Assembly: GCA_035311445.1 (NCBI GenBank)
Contig: DATGCX010000158.1
Span: forward strand, 1-18,585
Length of the DNA: 18,585 nucleotides
Origin: JAJPKK01 sp035311445
Lineage (GTDB): Bacteria > Pseudomonadota > Alphaproteobacteria > Rhizobiales > Xanthobacteraceae
Direction: 5' to 3'
Position numbers and translations under genes: made by a program
Notes under the pieces: model-generated
Databases searched by the model: none
Told to the model about the DNA's origin: nothing
What the model saw: the letters and a program-made list of their open reading frames with translations, nothing else
Part shown: positions 6,933 to 14,805 of the stretch, one piece after another
Position numbering within the stretch: the first letter of the stretch is position 1
Layout of the letters: each line of letters begins with the position of its first letter

Positions 6933-9900
6933 CTACTCCGCCGCCACCTGGGCAGCAGGCGCCGGATCGTAGTTGAGCACCGGGGCAAGCCATTTCTCTG
7001 CCTCCTCCGGACTCCAGCCCTTGCGCCGGGCATAGTCCTCGACCTGATCGCGCTCGATCTTGCCGACACCGAAATAGTGGCTTTGCGGGTGGCTGAAATA
7101 GAGTCCGCACACCGAGGCACCCGGCCACATGGCGAAGCTCTCGGTGAGCTTCACGCCGGTCGTAGTCTCCCCATCGAGCAGCTCGAACAGCGCTGCTTTC
7201 TCGGTGTGATCCGGTTGCGCCGGATAGCCGGGCGCCGGACGGATGCCGATATATGTCTCGCCGATGAGATCGCGCGGGGTGAGCGCCTCGTCGGGCGCGT
7301 AGCCCCACAGCTCGCGGCGCACTTTGGCGTGCAGATACTCCGCAAAGGCTTCGGCGAGGCGATCTGCCAAGGCCTTCACCATGATGGAGGAGTAGTCGTC
7401 ATTGGCGCCGCGGAAACGTTTGGCGATCTCGTCCTCGCCGATTCCGGCCGTGACGATGAAAGCGCCCACATAGTCGGCGATGCCGCTTGATCTTGGTGCG
7501 ATGAAATCCGCAAGCGCAACATTGGCGCGGCCTTCGCGGCGGGCCAGTTGCTGGCGCAGCGTGTGCAGCGTTGCGATCGGCTGATCCCGCGTCTCGTCGG
7601 CATAGACCAGAATGTCGTCGCCCTCGGTGTTCGCAGGCCAGAAGCCAACCACGCCACGGGCAGCAAACCAGTTCTCGCCGACGATGCGATCGAGCATCGC
7701 TTTCGCGTCCTCGAACAGAGCCCGCGCGGCAGCACCGTATTTGTCATCGTCAAGGATCGCCGGATACTTGCCGGTCAGCTCCCAGGTCGAGAAGAACGGC
7801 GACCAGTCAATGTAAGGCACCACGTCGGCGAGCGGAACGTCCCGCAGCGCAGCTTTATTCACGCGCGGTCGCGAAGGGCGATAGTTGCTGCCCCAGTCGA
7901 GCTTGAGGGCATTGGCGCGCGCGGCCGCCAGCTTCACACGCCGTTTCTGTTCTTCCCCCCGCGCATGCGTGTCGGCGATGCGGGCATATTCGGTGCGCAG
8001 GTTGGCGATGTAATCGGTGCATTTCTCGGCCGACAGCAAAGCTGCGGTCACGCCGACCGCGCGGCTTGCGTCGTTGACATAGACGGCCTGGCCGTGCCGA
8101 TAGTTCGGGTGGATTTTCACCGCGGTATGTACACGACTGGTAGTGGCGCCGCCGATCAGCAGCGGCGTCTCGAAGCCCTGGCGTTCCATCTCGGCCGCGA
8201 CGTGACACATCTCGTCGAGCGACGGCGTGATCAGGCCGGACAAGCCGACGATATCGGCCTTCTCGGCCTTCGCGGTCTCGATGATCTTGGCCGCCGGCAC
8301 CATGACGCCGAGATCGATCACCTCGTAATTGTTGCACTGGAGCACGACGCCGACGATGTTCTTGCCGATGTCGTGAACGTCGCCTTTGACGGTAGCGAGC
8401 ACGATCTTGCCGACTCTGCGCGACTCCGTGGCACCCGTGCGCGCCTTCTCCTCCTCCATGTAAGGCATGAGATACGCGACTGCCTGCTTCATCACCCGAG
8501 CCGACTTGACGACCTGCGGCAAGAACATCTTTCCGGAACCGAACAGGTCGCCGACCACGTTCATGCCGGCCATCAGCGGGCCTTCGATCACGTCGAGGGG
8601 GCGCTTAGCAGCTTGGCGAGCTTCTTCGACGTCCGCGGCGATGAAATCCGAAATGCCATGCACGAGCGCGTGGGCGAGGCGCTTGTCGATCGGCCATTCG
8701 CGCCAGGCGAGATCGACGGCTTTGGGGTCGCCTTTCTGTCCGCGAAACCGATCCGCGATGGCGAGAAGACGATCGGCTCCGTCCGGGCGGCGGTTGAGCA
8801 CCACGTCCTCGCAAGCCTGACGCAGTTCGGGGTCGAGATCGTCATAGACCGCCATCTGGCCGGCATTGACGATGCCCATGTCCATCCCGGCCGCAATCGC
8901 GTGATAAAGGAACACCGAATGCATCGCCTCGCGCACCTGTTCGTTGCCGCGGAACGCGAAGGAAAGATTGGAGACGCCGCCCGACACATGGGAGCCCGGC
9001 AGATTGGCCCTGATCCAGCGCGTAGCCTCGATATAGGCGACGCCATAGTCGTTGTGCTCCTCGATACCGGTGGCGATCGCGAAGATATTGGGATCGAAGA
9101 TGATGTCCTCCGGCGCAAATCCCACCGCGCCGGTGAGGATGCCGTAGGCGCGCCGGCAGATCGCGGTCTTGCGCTCGAAGGTATCGGCCTGACCGTGTTC
9201 GTCGAACGCCATCACCACCACGGCGGCGCCGTGGCGGCGTACGATACGGGCCTGGCGGACGAATTCCTCCTCGCCCTCCTTGAGCGAGATCGAGTTGACG
9301 ATGGCCTTGCCCTGCAGGCATTTCAACCCCGCCTCGATCACCTTGAACTTCGATGAATCGACCATCACGGGCACGCGGGCGATGTCGGGCTCGGCGGCCA
9401 CGAGGTTGAGGAAGGTCGTCATGGCGTGCTCGGAATCGAGCAGGCCTTCGTCCATGTTGACGTCGATCACCTGGGCGCCGTTCTCGACCTGGTCGCGCGC
9501 GACCGCGAGCGCCGCCGGATAGTCGCCGGCGGTGACGAGCTTACGGAAGCGCGCGGAACCCGTTACGTTCGTGCGCTCGCCCACGTTGACGAACGGAATG
9601 TCCATCGTGAGCCGGAACGGTTCCAGCCCCGACAGGCGCAATTCGCGCGGCTCGGCGGGCGGTTTGCGCGGGGGCTTGCCGCGCACCGCCTCCGCGATGG
9701 CGCGGATGTGCGCCGGCGTGGTACCGCAACAGCCTCCCACGATGTTGACAAGCCCGGCCTCGGCGAATTCGACCAGCAGCGAGGCCATGTATTCGGGGCT
9801 CTCATCGTAAAGGCCGAATTCATTGGGCAGGCCGGCATTCGGGTAGGCGCAGACGAGCGTACCGGCGACGCGGGCAAGATCCGCGATATGCGCACGCATC

Positions 9901-10670
9901 TCCTTCGCGCCAAGCGCGCAATTGAGGCCGATCGAAAACGGCGCGGCATGGCCTACGGATATCCAGAAGGCTTCCGGAGTCTGGCCGGAGAGCATGCGTC
10001 CCGACAGGTCCGTGATGGTTCCGGAGATCATGACCGGAACGCTTGCGCCCCTCTCCTCGAACAATTCCGTGATGGCGTAAAGCGCCGCCTTGGCATTGAG
10101 GGTGTCGAACACCGTCTCGATCAGGAGAATGTCGGAGCCGCCATCGAGGAGGCCGCGCGCCTGCTCGCTATAGGCAAGGCGCAGCTCGTCGAAGCTGATG
10201 GCGCGAAAGCCAGGGTTGCTCACGTCGGGCGAGATCGATGCGGTGCGGTTGGTTGGGCCGATGGCACCCGCGACGAAGCGCGAGCGGCCGTCCTCGCGAG
10301 ACGCGGCTGCGGCCGCCTCCTTAGCGAGGCGGGCGCCATTGAGGTTGAGCTCAGCGACGAGCTCCTGCGCATCGTAATCGGCCTGGGCGATCCGGGTCGA
10401 CGAAAAGGTGTTTGTGGAAACGATGTCGGCACCGGCACGAAAGTAATTGAGATGCAGTTGGCGCACTGTATCGGGTTGCGACAGGATGAGAATGTCGTTG
10501 TTGCCCCGCAGGTCGGTCGGCCAATCCGCAAAGCGTGTGCCGCGATAGCCCGCCTCGCCAAGCTTGAGTGCTTGTATTTCCGTGCCCATGGCTCCGTCGA
10601 GCACCAGAATGGCCTCACCGGCGCGGCGGCGCAGCTCGGCTTCGACGGGAGAGGGGGTGATGGGTTTCAT
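6933..10670 (-). CDS. metH: Cobalamin-dependent methionine synthase
   Basis: MetH transfers a methyl group from 5-methyltetrahydrofolate through cobalamin to homocysteine, giving methionine in the cytoplasm. The 1245-aa protein has all four modules of the full-length enzyme. The homocysteine domain (about 1-340) has zinc ligands C251 (NCALGAK) and C314/C315 (GGCCGTTP). The folate domain (about 355-620) begins FVNVGERTNVTGS. The cobalamin domain (about 650-890) has DVHDIGKNIVG with cobalt-ligand H766. The AdoMet reactivation domain (about 930-1240) has RPAPGYPAQPDHTEK at 1144-1158. No break or missing key residue is seen. The ATG at 10670-10668 gives the usual N-terminus, although the ribosome site is weak. 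It lies downstream of metF on the same strand, separated by 346 nt of palindromic repeats. Confidence 0.97.
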   Translation of the reverse strand: MKPITPSPVEAELRRRAGEAILVLDGAMGTEIQALKLGEAGYRGTRFADWPTDLRGNNDILILSQPDTVRQLHLNYFRAGADIVSTNTFSSTRIAQADYDAQELVAELNLNGARLAKEAAAAASREDGRSRFVAGAIGPTNRTASISPDVSNPGFRAISFDELRLAYSEQARGLLDGGSDILLIETVFDTLNAKAALYAITELFEERGASVPVMISGTITDLSGRMLSGQTPEAFWISVGHAAPFSIGLNCALGAKEMRAHIADLARVAGTLVCAYPNAGLPNEFGLYDESPEYMASLLVEFAEAGLVNIVGGCCGTTPAHIRAIAEAVRGKPPRKPPAEPRELRLSGLEPFRLTMDIPFVNVGERTNVTGSARFRKLVTAGDYPAALAVARDQVENGAQVIDVNMDEGLLDSEHAMTTFLNLVAAEPDIARVPVMVDSSKFKVIEAGLKCLQGKAIVNSISLKEGEEEFVRQARIVRRHGAAVVVMAFDEHGQADTFERKTAICRRAYGILTGAVGFAPEDIIFDPNIFAIATGIEEHNDYGVAYIEATRWIRANLPGSHVSGGVSNLSFAFRGNEQVREAMHSVFLYHAIAAGMDMGIVNAGQMAVYDDLDPELRQACEDVVLNRRPDGADRLLAIADRFRGQKGDPKAVDLAWREWPIDKRLAHALVHGISDFIAADVEEARQAAKRPLDVIEGPLMAGMNVVGDLFGSGKMFLPQVVKSARVMKQAVAYLMPYMEEEKARTGATESRRVGKIVLATVKGDVHDIGKNIVGVVLQCNNYEVIDLGVMVPAAKIIETAKAEKADIVGLSGLITPSLDEMCHVAAEMERQGFETPLLIGGATTSRVHTAVKIHPNYRHGQAVYVNDASRAVGVTAALLSAEKCTDYIANLRTEYARIADTHARGEEQKRRVKLAAARANALKLDWGSNYRPSRPRVNKAALRDVPLADVVPYIDWSPFFSTWELTGKYPAILDDDKYGAAARALFEDAKAMLDRIVGENWFAARGVVGFWPANTEGDDILVYADETRDQPIATLHTLRQQLARREGRANVALADFIAPRSSGIADYVGAFIVTAGIGEDEIAKRFRGANDDYSSIMVKALADRLAEAFAEYLHAKVRRELWGYAPDEALTPRDLIGETYIGIRPAPGYPAQPDHTEKAALFELLDGETTTGVKLTESFAMWPGASVCGLYFSHPQSHYFGVGKIERDQVEDYARRKGWSPEEAEKWLAPVLNYDPAPAAQVAAE

Positions 10671-11016
10671 GACCGGTGCGCTCGCATCGATCGTTGACGA
10701 ACACCTCCACGAGGAGGGCAGGGCAATCGCATTTGGCGGCAGCCTTCACCTCTCCCCGCTTGCGGGGAGAGGTCGGCGCGCTCTTGCGCGCCGGGTGAGG
10801 GGGCTTCTCCGCGAGTCTGAGCCTGTGGAAAGGCCCCCTCACCCCGACCCTCTCCCCGCAAGCGGGGAGAGGGAGCAGAAGCGCCGTGCCAAACGCGATT
10901 GCCCTGCAGTGGAGCGCCCCACCCCGGACCGCCTTTAGCGGTCCGACCCTCCGCGTCCAGGGGAGGGTGGCCATAGGCGATTGCCCTGCCGTTGCGGGGA
11001 GAATGGTTCCTGATAC
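10671..11016. repeat. Composite palindromic (REP-like) repeat cluster between metF and metH
   Basis: The metF-metH gap holds no gene but is packed with inverted repeats. Outer 20-nt arms at 10718-10737 and 10888-10907 are inverse complements with one mismatch. Inside are perfect hairpins at 10748-10773 and 10774-10793, a 10-bp pairing of 10795-10804 with 10833-10842, and another hairpin at 10848-10873 that repeats the CTCTCCCCGC core of the first. A further hairpin lies at 10925-10945. The 13-mer GCGATTGCCCTGC occurs at 10895-10907 and 10977-10989, and inverted at 10718-10730. CCCTCTCCCCGC-type palindromes are frequent between genes in Bradyrhizobium relatives as far as I recall; this is probably an inserted non-autonomous repeat. 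Confidence 0.8.
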
Positions 11017-11928
11017 TCACGCCACCTTCTCCTCCTGCGCCCGCACGCCTAGCAGATGACAGATCGCAAACACCAGGTCGGCGCGATTCATAGTGTAGAA
11101 ATGAAAATCCGTGACGCCGTGATCAACGAGGTCCACCACCTGCTCGGCAGCGACCGCGGCGGCGATCAGCCGGCGCGTCACGGCATCCGTTTCCAGTCCG
11201 GCGAAACGGTCAGCAAGCCAATCCGGTACGCTGGTGCCGCAGCGCTCGGCGAAAACCCGCATCTGTTTGAAGTTCTGCACCGGCAGAATGCCGGGCACCA
11301 CCGGAATGGTCATGCCGCGGGCGCGCACCCGATCGAGATAACGAAAATAAAGGTCGTTATCGAAAAAGAATTGCGTGATGGCGCGGCTGGCGCCGGCGTC
11401 GACCTTGGCTTGGAGCATATCGATATCGGCAACAACCGACGGGCTGTCCGGATGCTTTTCCGGATAGGCCGACACTGACACCTCGATATCGGCGATGCGC
11501 TTGATGCCGGCCGCTAGGTCGGCGGCGTTGCGATAACCTTGCGGATGCGGCGCGTAACGTTCGCCGACGCCGCCGACCGGATCGCCACGCAGGGCGACGA
11601 TGTGGCGCACACCGGCTGCCACATAGGAACGGATCACGCCATCGATCTCGGTGCGATCAGCAGCCACACAGGTCAGATGCGCGGCGGACGCGAGTGCCGT
11701 CTCGGCGATGATGCGCTTGACGGTCGCGTGAGTGCGCTCCCGGGTCGATCCCCCCGCTCCGTAGGTAACCGAGACGAATGAGGGCGCGAGCGGCGCGAGC
11801 CGAGCAATCGCCTCCCATAGAGTTTTTTCCATCTCCTCGGTTTTGGGTGGAAAGAACTCGAAGGAGACGCGCACGCGGCGCTCCCGTTGCGCGAAGCGGC
11901 TGGCGCGCGGTTGGGGGATAGGCTGCAT
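11017..11928 (-). CDS. metF: 5,10-methylenetetrahydrofolate reductase
   Basis: MetF reduces 5,10-methylenetetrahydrofolate to 5-methyltetrahydrofolate with FAD and NADH, supplying the methyl donor for the MetH encoded downstream. The 303-aa length is normal for the bacterial enzyme. Family motifs are in order: SFEFFPPK with the catalytic Glu (E24), SVTYGAGGS (53-61), ALRGDP (112-117), YPEKHP (155-160) and ITQFFFD (184-190), in a TIM-barrel pattern. The ATG at 11928-11926 overlaps the TGA of the upstream regulator gene by one base (TGATG), which suggests translational coupling. GAGG lies about 8 nt upstream inside the regulator's coding sequence. This genetic linkage, together with the shared upstream promoter, puts metF under the regulator's own control. 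Confidence 0.96.
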   Translation of the reverse strand: MQPIPQPRASRFAQRERRVRVSFEFFPPKTEEMEKTLWEAIARLAPLAPSFVSVTYGAGGSTRERTHATVKRIIAETALASAAHLTCVAADRTEIDGVIRSYVAAGVRHIVALRGDPVGGVGERYAPHPQGYRNAADLAAGIKRIADIEVSVSAYPEKHPDSPSVVADIDMLQAKVDAGASRAITQFFFDNDLYFRYLDRVRARGMTIPVVPGILPVQNFKQMRVFAERCGTSVPDWLADRFAGLETDAVTRRLIAAAVAAEQVVDLVDHGVTDFHFYTMNRADLVFAICHLLGVRAQEEKVA

Positions 11929-12920
11929 CAGGCGACCTCGCGTTGGCTGGCGAGCGCAAGGCGCGGATCGTGTGCGAGCCAGAGGGATACCGCGATCTTG
12001 CCCTCGGAGCCCGGCTCCGGCGCGAGGCTCTTATGCTCAACGCCTTCGAGCCCCGCCTGCTCCATCCATTGCGTTACTGCGTCGGGCGGAAAGCCGAGCC
12101 GTCGGTGAGCATATTCTTCACGCAGGAATTCGAGCTCATGCGGCGCAAAGTCAACGACCAGCAGCCGACCCTGGGGGCGCAGCACCCGAGCCGCCTCCCG
12201 GATGGCGCGGCCGCCGTCGTCGAGAAAATGCAGCACCTGGTGAATGATGACGACATCGAAGGAATCGCGCGGCACCGAAAGGTCGAAGATGTCGCCCTGT
12301 CGAACGCTGCAATTACGGATGCCTGCGTGGTCAAGCCGGCTGCGGGCGAAAGCCAACATTTCGTGGTTGAGATCGACGCCGAGACCGCGCTCGATCTCGG
12401 CACTGAACAATTCGAGGATGCGGCCCGTCCCGGTGCCGAGATCAAGCAGGGAACGGAACGGGCGGGCAAGCAGCAACGTGCGGATCTCGGCCTCAACCGC
12501 CTCATCGGGGGCATGAAGCTGGCGGATGCGGTCCCACTCGGCTGCGTAGCGTCGGAAATAGTCCTGCGCTGCCTTGACTCGCGCGGCCCGCACGCCGGCG
12601 AGCCGCTCGCGGTCGCGAGCAACGATCGGATCGGCGGGGTCGAGCGCTCCGACTAGACGTTCCACTACGGTAGCCGCCGGACCATGCTCCGCACGGCGGA
12701 AAAACGCCCACGAGCCCTCGCGGAAACGCTCCACCAGTCGTGCCTCCGCCAGCAACTTGAGATGGCGCGATATCCGCGGCTGTGACTGCCGCAGGATCTC
12801 TGTGAGCTCGGACACAGTGAGTTCTGCTTCTGCCAGCAGGCAGAGAATGCGCAAGCGGGTCTCCTCCCCCGCGGCCTTGAGGGTAGTGTTCAATTCGTCA
12901 AAAGCGATCCGCGCAACCAT
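11928..12920 (-). CDS. ArsR-family regulator fused to a SAM-dependent methyltransferase (SamR-like)
   Basis: The 330-aa protein has an N-terminal winged helix-turn-helix of ArsR type (about 5-90), with recognition helix QSQPRISRHLKLL (46-58). A class I methyltransferase domain follows (about 115-320) with AdoMet motif LDLGTGTGR (159-167), the acidic ribose-binding strand end LGVDLN (180-185), GDIF (209-212) and a VLRPQGRLLVVDF segment (247-258). The start at 12920-12918 places the HTH at the usual distance; upstream in-frame sequence covers the promoter. Comparative-genomics work on proteobacterial methionine regulation describes ArsR-type regulators named SahR and SamR; I infer that this is one, sensing AdoMet or S-adenosylhomocysteine and repressing its own operon with metF and possibly metH. 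The name is from memory and not checked. Methyltransferase activity may be lost. Confidence 0.85.
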   Translation of the reverse strand: MVARIAFDELNTTLKAAGEETRLRILCLLAEAELTVSELTEILRQSQPRISRHLKLLAEARLVERFREGSWAFFRRAEHGPAATVVERLVGALDPADPIVARDRERLAGVRAARVKAAQDYFRRYAAEWDRIRQLHAPDEAVEAEIRTLLLARPFRSLLDLGTGTGRILELFSAEIERGLGVDLNHEMLAFARSRLDHAGIRNCSVRQGDIFDLSVPRDSFDVVIIHQVLHFLDDGGRAIREAARVLRPQGRLLVVDFAPHELEFLREEYAHRRLGFPPDAVTQWMEQAGLEGVEHKSLAPEPGSEGKIAVSLWLAHDPRLALASQREVA

Positions 12921-12922
12921 CG

Positions 12923-12936
12923 TGGGATTATTCCCA
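12923..12936 (-). repeat. Short dyad at the ribosome-binding region of the regulator gene
   Basis: TGGGA and TCCCA arms flank a 4-nt centre directly before the start codon at 12920. On the minus strand the left arm contains the only GGGA available as a ribosome site. A second operator half or a small start-region hairpin is possible; it may also be chance. Confidence 0.3.
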
Positions 12937-12961
12937 ACCGCGTGGGTAAGTTTAAGGAGGT

Positions 12962-12990
12962 AAGATAGACATAAAGATATCTTTATGCAA
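12962..12990 (-). promoter_or_regulatory. Predicted sigma-70-type promoter of the regulator-metF operon
   Basis: On the minus strand TTGCAT (12990-12985) and TATCTT (12967-12962) are separated by exactly 17 nt. Transcription would begin near 12955, giving a leader of about 35 nt before the ATG at 12920. Confidence 0.55.
12970..12987. promoter_or_regulatory. Perfect 18-bp palindrome, probable operator for the ArsR-type regulator
   Basis: CATAAAGATATCTTTATG is a perfect palindrome, 50 bp upstream of the regulator gene and 70 bp from the divergent trmO start. It fills the spacer between the predicted -35 and -10 elements, so a bound dimer would block RNA polymerase. A homodimeric winged-helix protein would suit this symmetry. 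Confidence 0.7.
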
Positions 12991-13057
12991 CCCATACGAA
13001 ACTGTGGCGCTATAGGACGGTGCCCGCTACGATGACCGCCCCGAACGGAGAGCAACC

Positions 13058-13558
13058 ATGGCGGACGACGAGTTCGGCATCCGTGCCGGCGAGGTCTCCA
13101 TCCGGCTGCCGGAAAAAATCGACGCCAGCGTCTATTTCATCGGCCGGATAACCACACCCTGGACACGTCGAGAGGAATGCCCGAAGAACGCGCGCCAGTC
13201 CGATGCGGTCTGCACCATCGAAGTCGATCCGCGTTACGCGACCGCGCTACGGGGGGTCGAAAGCTGCTCCCACCTACTGGTGCTCTACTGGATGGACAAA
13301 TCGCGGCGCGACCTCGTGCTGCAGGTACCGCACCATTACGGTGAACCACGCGGGACGTTTGCGCTGCGCTCGTCGGCGCGTCCAAACCCGATTGCGGCCA
13401 GCGTCGTGACGCTGCTACAAATTTCCGGTAATCGGCTCTCGGTGGTGGGTCTCGACTGTCTTGACGGCACGCCGCTCATCGACATCAAACCGTATTTTGC
13501 ATCGACCGACTCGGTTCCGAATGCGGTGGTGGGCTGGCATGAGGCGCGGAATCGCTGA
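13058..13558 (+). CDS. trmO: tRNA (N6-threonylcarbamoyladenosine37-N6)-methyltransferase, TrmO/TsaA family
   Basis: TrmO methylates t6A37 to m6t6A in threonine tRNAs using AdoMet. The 166-aa protein has the UPF0066/TsaA beta-barrel pattern: YFIGRITTPW near the N-terminus (26-35), TFALRSSARPNPIA (100-113) and DGTPLIDIKPY (136-146). The last two are the best-known family signatures. It lacks the extra C-terminal domain of the 235-aa E. coli enzyme, as do many alphaproteobacterial and archaeal members. ATG 13058 follows GGAGAG with a 6-nt gap. The gene reads away from the AdoMet-related regulator and shares its 137-bp upstream region, so joint control is possible. Substrate is inferred from family. 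Confidence 0.9.
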   Translation: MADDEFGIRAGEVSIRLPEKIDASVYFIGRITTPWTRREECPKNARQSDAVCTIEVDPRYATALRGVESCSHLLVLYWMDKSRRDLVLQVPHHYGEPRGTFALRSSARPNPIAASVVTLLQISGNRLSVVGLDCLDGTPLIDIKPYFASTDSVPNAVVGWHEARNR

Positions 13559-14079
13559 AACCGGTTGCGGTGGCGATTGCCCGTATCGGCAATTCGGCCC
13601 ACCAACCTTATCCAATCGCATTCAGCGATACGCACCGTCTTCTTTCTGCCCCGCTTGCAGCAACGATCCGGCTACGCCGCACCATCGGCCGATGTAGTGC
13701 TGGCGGGATGAATTTCGCCAAAGTGATTTGTGTCGGCGCCACCGGAAAGTTGGTGAGAGTTGCGAGTTTTGCGCATGCGGCAGTGGGATCCGGCGGGTCT
13801 GCGGCAAGGAGTGGCTGCGGGGCAAAAACCCAGTACCGACGTCCCGAACAAAAAAGGTCCGAGAACTGGAATCGAAGCGCGCCGCAAATGCCCTTGTTTC
13901 ATGTCCCGTCTCTCCGCTCGTGCAGTTGGTTTCGCGGTTCAGGCGTTGATCCTATTATGACCTGCCGGCCATTTGCGGACCGCGGGCGATTGTAGGGTGG
14001 GTAAAGCCAACGGATCCGGCCTTCGGCCGGCCCCGTTGGCTTTACCCACCCTACAAGCCCCTGCAATCGATCCAGTCGA
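13559..14079. other. Non-coding gap between trmO and phaB
   Basis: These 521 nt hold no supported gene; open frames of 65-140 codons occur but look random and lack ribosome sites. The only strong structure is the long hairpin near 13990-14056. GCGATTGCCC at 13573-13582 resembles the end of the repeat in the metF-metH gap over 10 bases, which may be chance. Confidence 0.5.
13990..14056. repeat. Long perfect hairpin (24-bp arms) downstream of phaB
   Basis: Arms at 13990-14013 and 14033-14056 are exact inverse complements. A smaller stem, CCGGCC-TTC-GGCCGG, lies within the loop. The arm contains GTAGGGTGGGTAAAGCC, similar to dispersed GTAGGGTGGG-type repeats I recall from Bradyrhizobium and Rhodopseudomonas genomes. 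It starts 24 bases past the phaB stop codon and could also end phaB transcription. Confidence 0.8.
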
Positions 14080-14805
14080 TCACATCATGACCTGCCCGCC
14101 GTTGGCGGACAGGGTCGAGCCGGTGATAAGGCCGGCATCGTCCGAGGCGAGGAACACGACGCAGCGCGCAATCTCCTCGGGCTCACCGAGGCGACCGATC
14201 GGGATCAGCGGCAGGATCGATTTTTCCAAAACTTCCTTCGGCACCGCTTGTACCATTTCTGTATTGATGTAGCCGGGGCAGATCGCGTTCACGGTGACGC
14301 CGGCGCGGGCATTCTCCTGGGCCAGCGCCTTCGTGAATCCGATCTCGCCGGCCTTGGCGGCGGAATAGTTGGTCTGGCCGATCTGGCCCTTCTGGCCGTT
14401 GATGGAAGAAATGTTGATGATGCGCCCGAACTTGCGTTCACGCATGCCCTCGATCACCGGGCGGCACATGTTGAACAATGACACCAGATTGGTGTTGATC
14501 ACCGCAAGCCACTGCTCGTGCTTCATGCGGTGGAACGTGCTGTCTCGGGTGATGCCGGCATTGTTGACGAGCACCTCGACGGGGCCGAGTTCGGTGACGA
14601 CCTGTTTGAGTCCTTCGACGCAGGCTTCGTAAGACGATACATCCCATTTATAGACGTTGATGCCGGTCTCCGCCTTGAACTTGGCCGCCGCCTCGTCGTT
14701 GCCGCCGTAGTTGGCGGCAACCTTGTAACCGGCTGCTTTCAGTGCCTTGGAAATCGCCGCACCGATGCCGCGCGTACCACCTGTCACTACCGCTACCCGT
14801 GTCAT
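14080..14805 (-). CDS. phaB: Acetoacetyl-CoA reductase, short-chain dehydrogenase
   Basis: PhaB reduces acetoacetyl-CoA to (R)-3-hydroxybutyryl-CoA with NADPH, the second step of polyhydroxybutyrate synthesis. From the ATG at 14805-14803, with GGAGG 5 nt upstream, the protein is 241 aa, the normal PhaB length. It shows the Rossmann motif GGTRGIG (9-15), NNAG (81-84), and the catalytic set S134, Y147 and K151 in SSINGQKGQIGQTNYSAAK. PGYINTEMV (178-186) and the VMM C-terminus are typical of PhaB rather than FabG. No phaA is seen directly upstream on this strand, where these genes often form a pair; the next gene upstream is an integrase. Confidence 0.92.
   Translation of the reverse strand: MTRVAVVTGGTRGIGAAISKALKAAGYKVAANYGGNDEAAAKFKAETGINVYKWDVSSYEACVEGLKQVVTELGPVEVLVNNAGITRDSTFHRMKHEQWLAVINTNLVSLFNMCRPVIEGMRERKFGRIINISSINGQKGQIGQTNYSAAKAGEIGFTKALAQENARAGVTVNAICPGYINTEMVQAVPKEVLEKSILPLIPIGRLGEPEEIARCVVFLASDDAGLITGSTLSANGGQVMM

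Noticed and set aside
7548..9356. A 602-codon open frame antisense to metH
   Set aside because: It lies wholly inside the well-conserved metH coding region, and high GC favours long antisense frames. Its translation shows the His/Asp/Arg-rich look of a shadow and no family motif.
9426..10697. A 423-codon open frame antisense to the start of metH
   Set aside because: Same reason: it is fully explained as the complement of the homocysteine- and folate-binding domains of MetH.
10748..10873. Repeated hairpins considered as a CRISPR array
   Set aside because: The units are palindromic and unevenly spaced, with no regular spacers and no cas genes nearby.
10671..11016. A SAM or cobalamin riboswitch before metH
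   Set aside because: The gap is explained by palindromic repeats, and I could not recognise a conserved B12-box or SAM-aptamer core by eye. A covariance-model search would be decisive.
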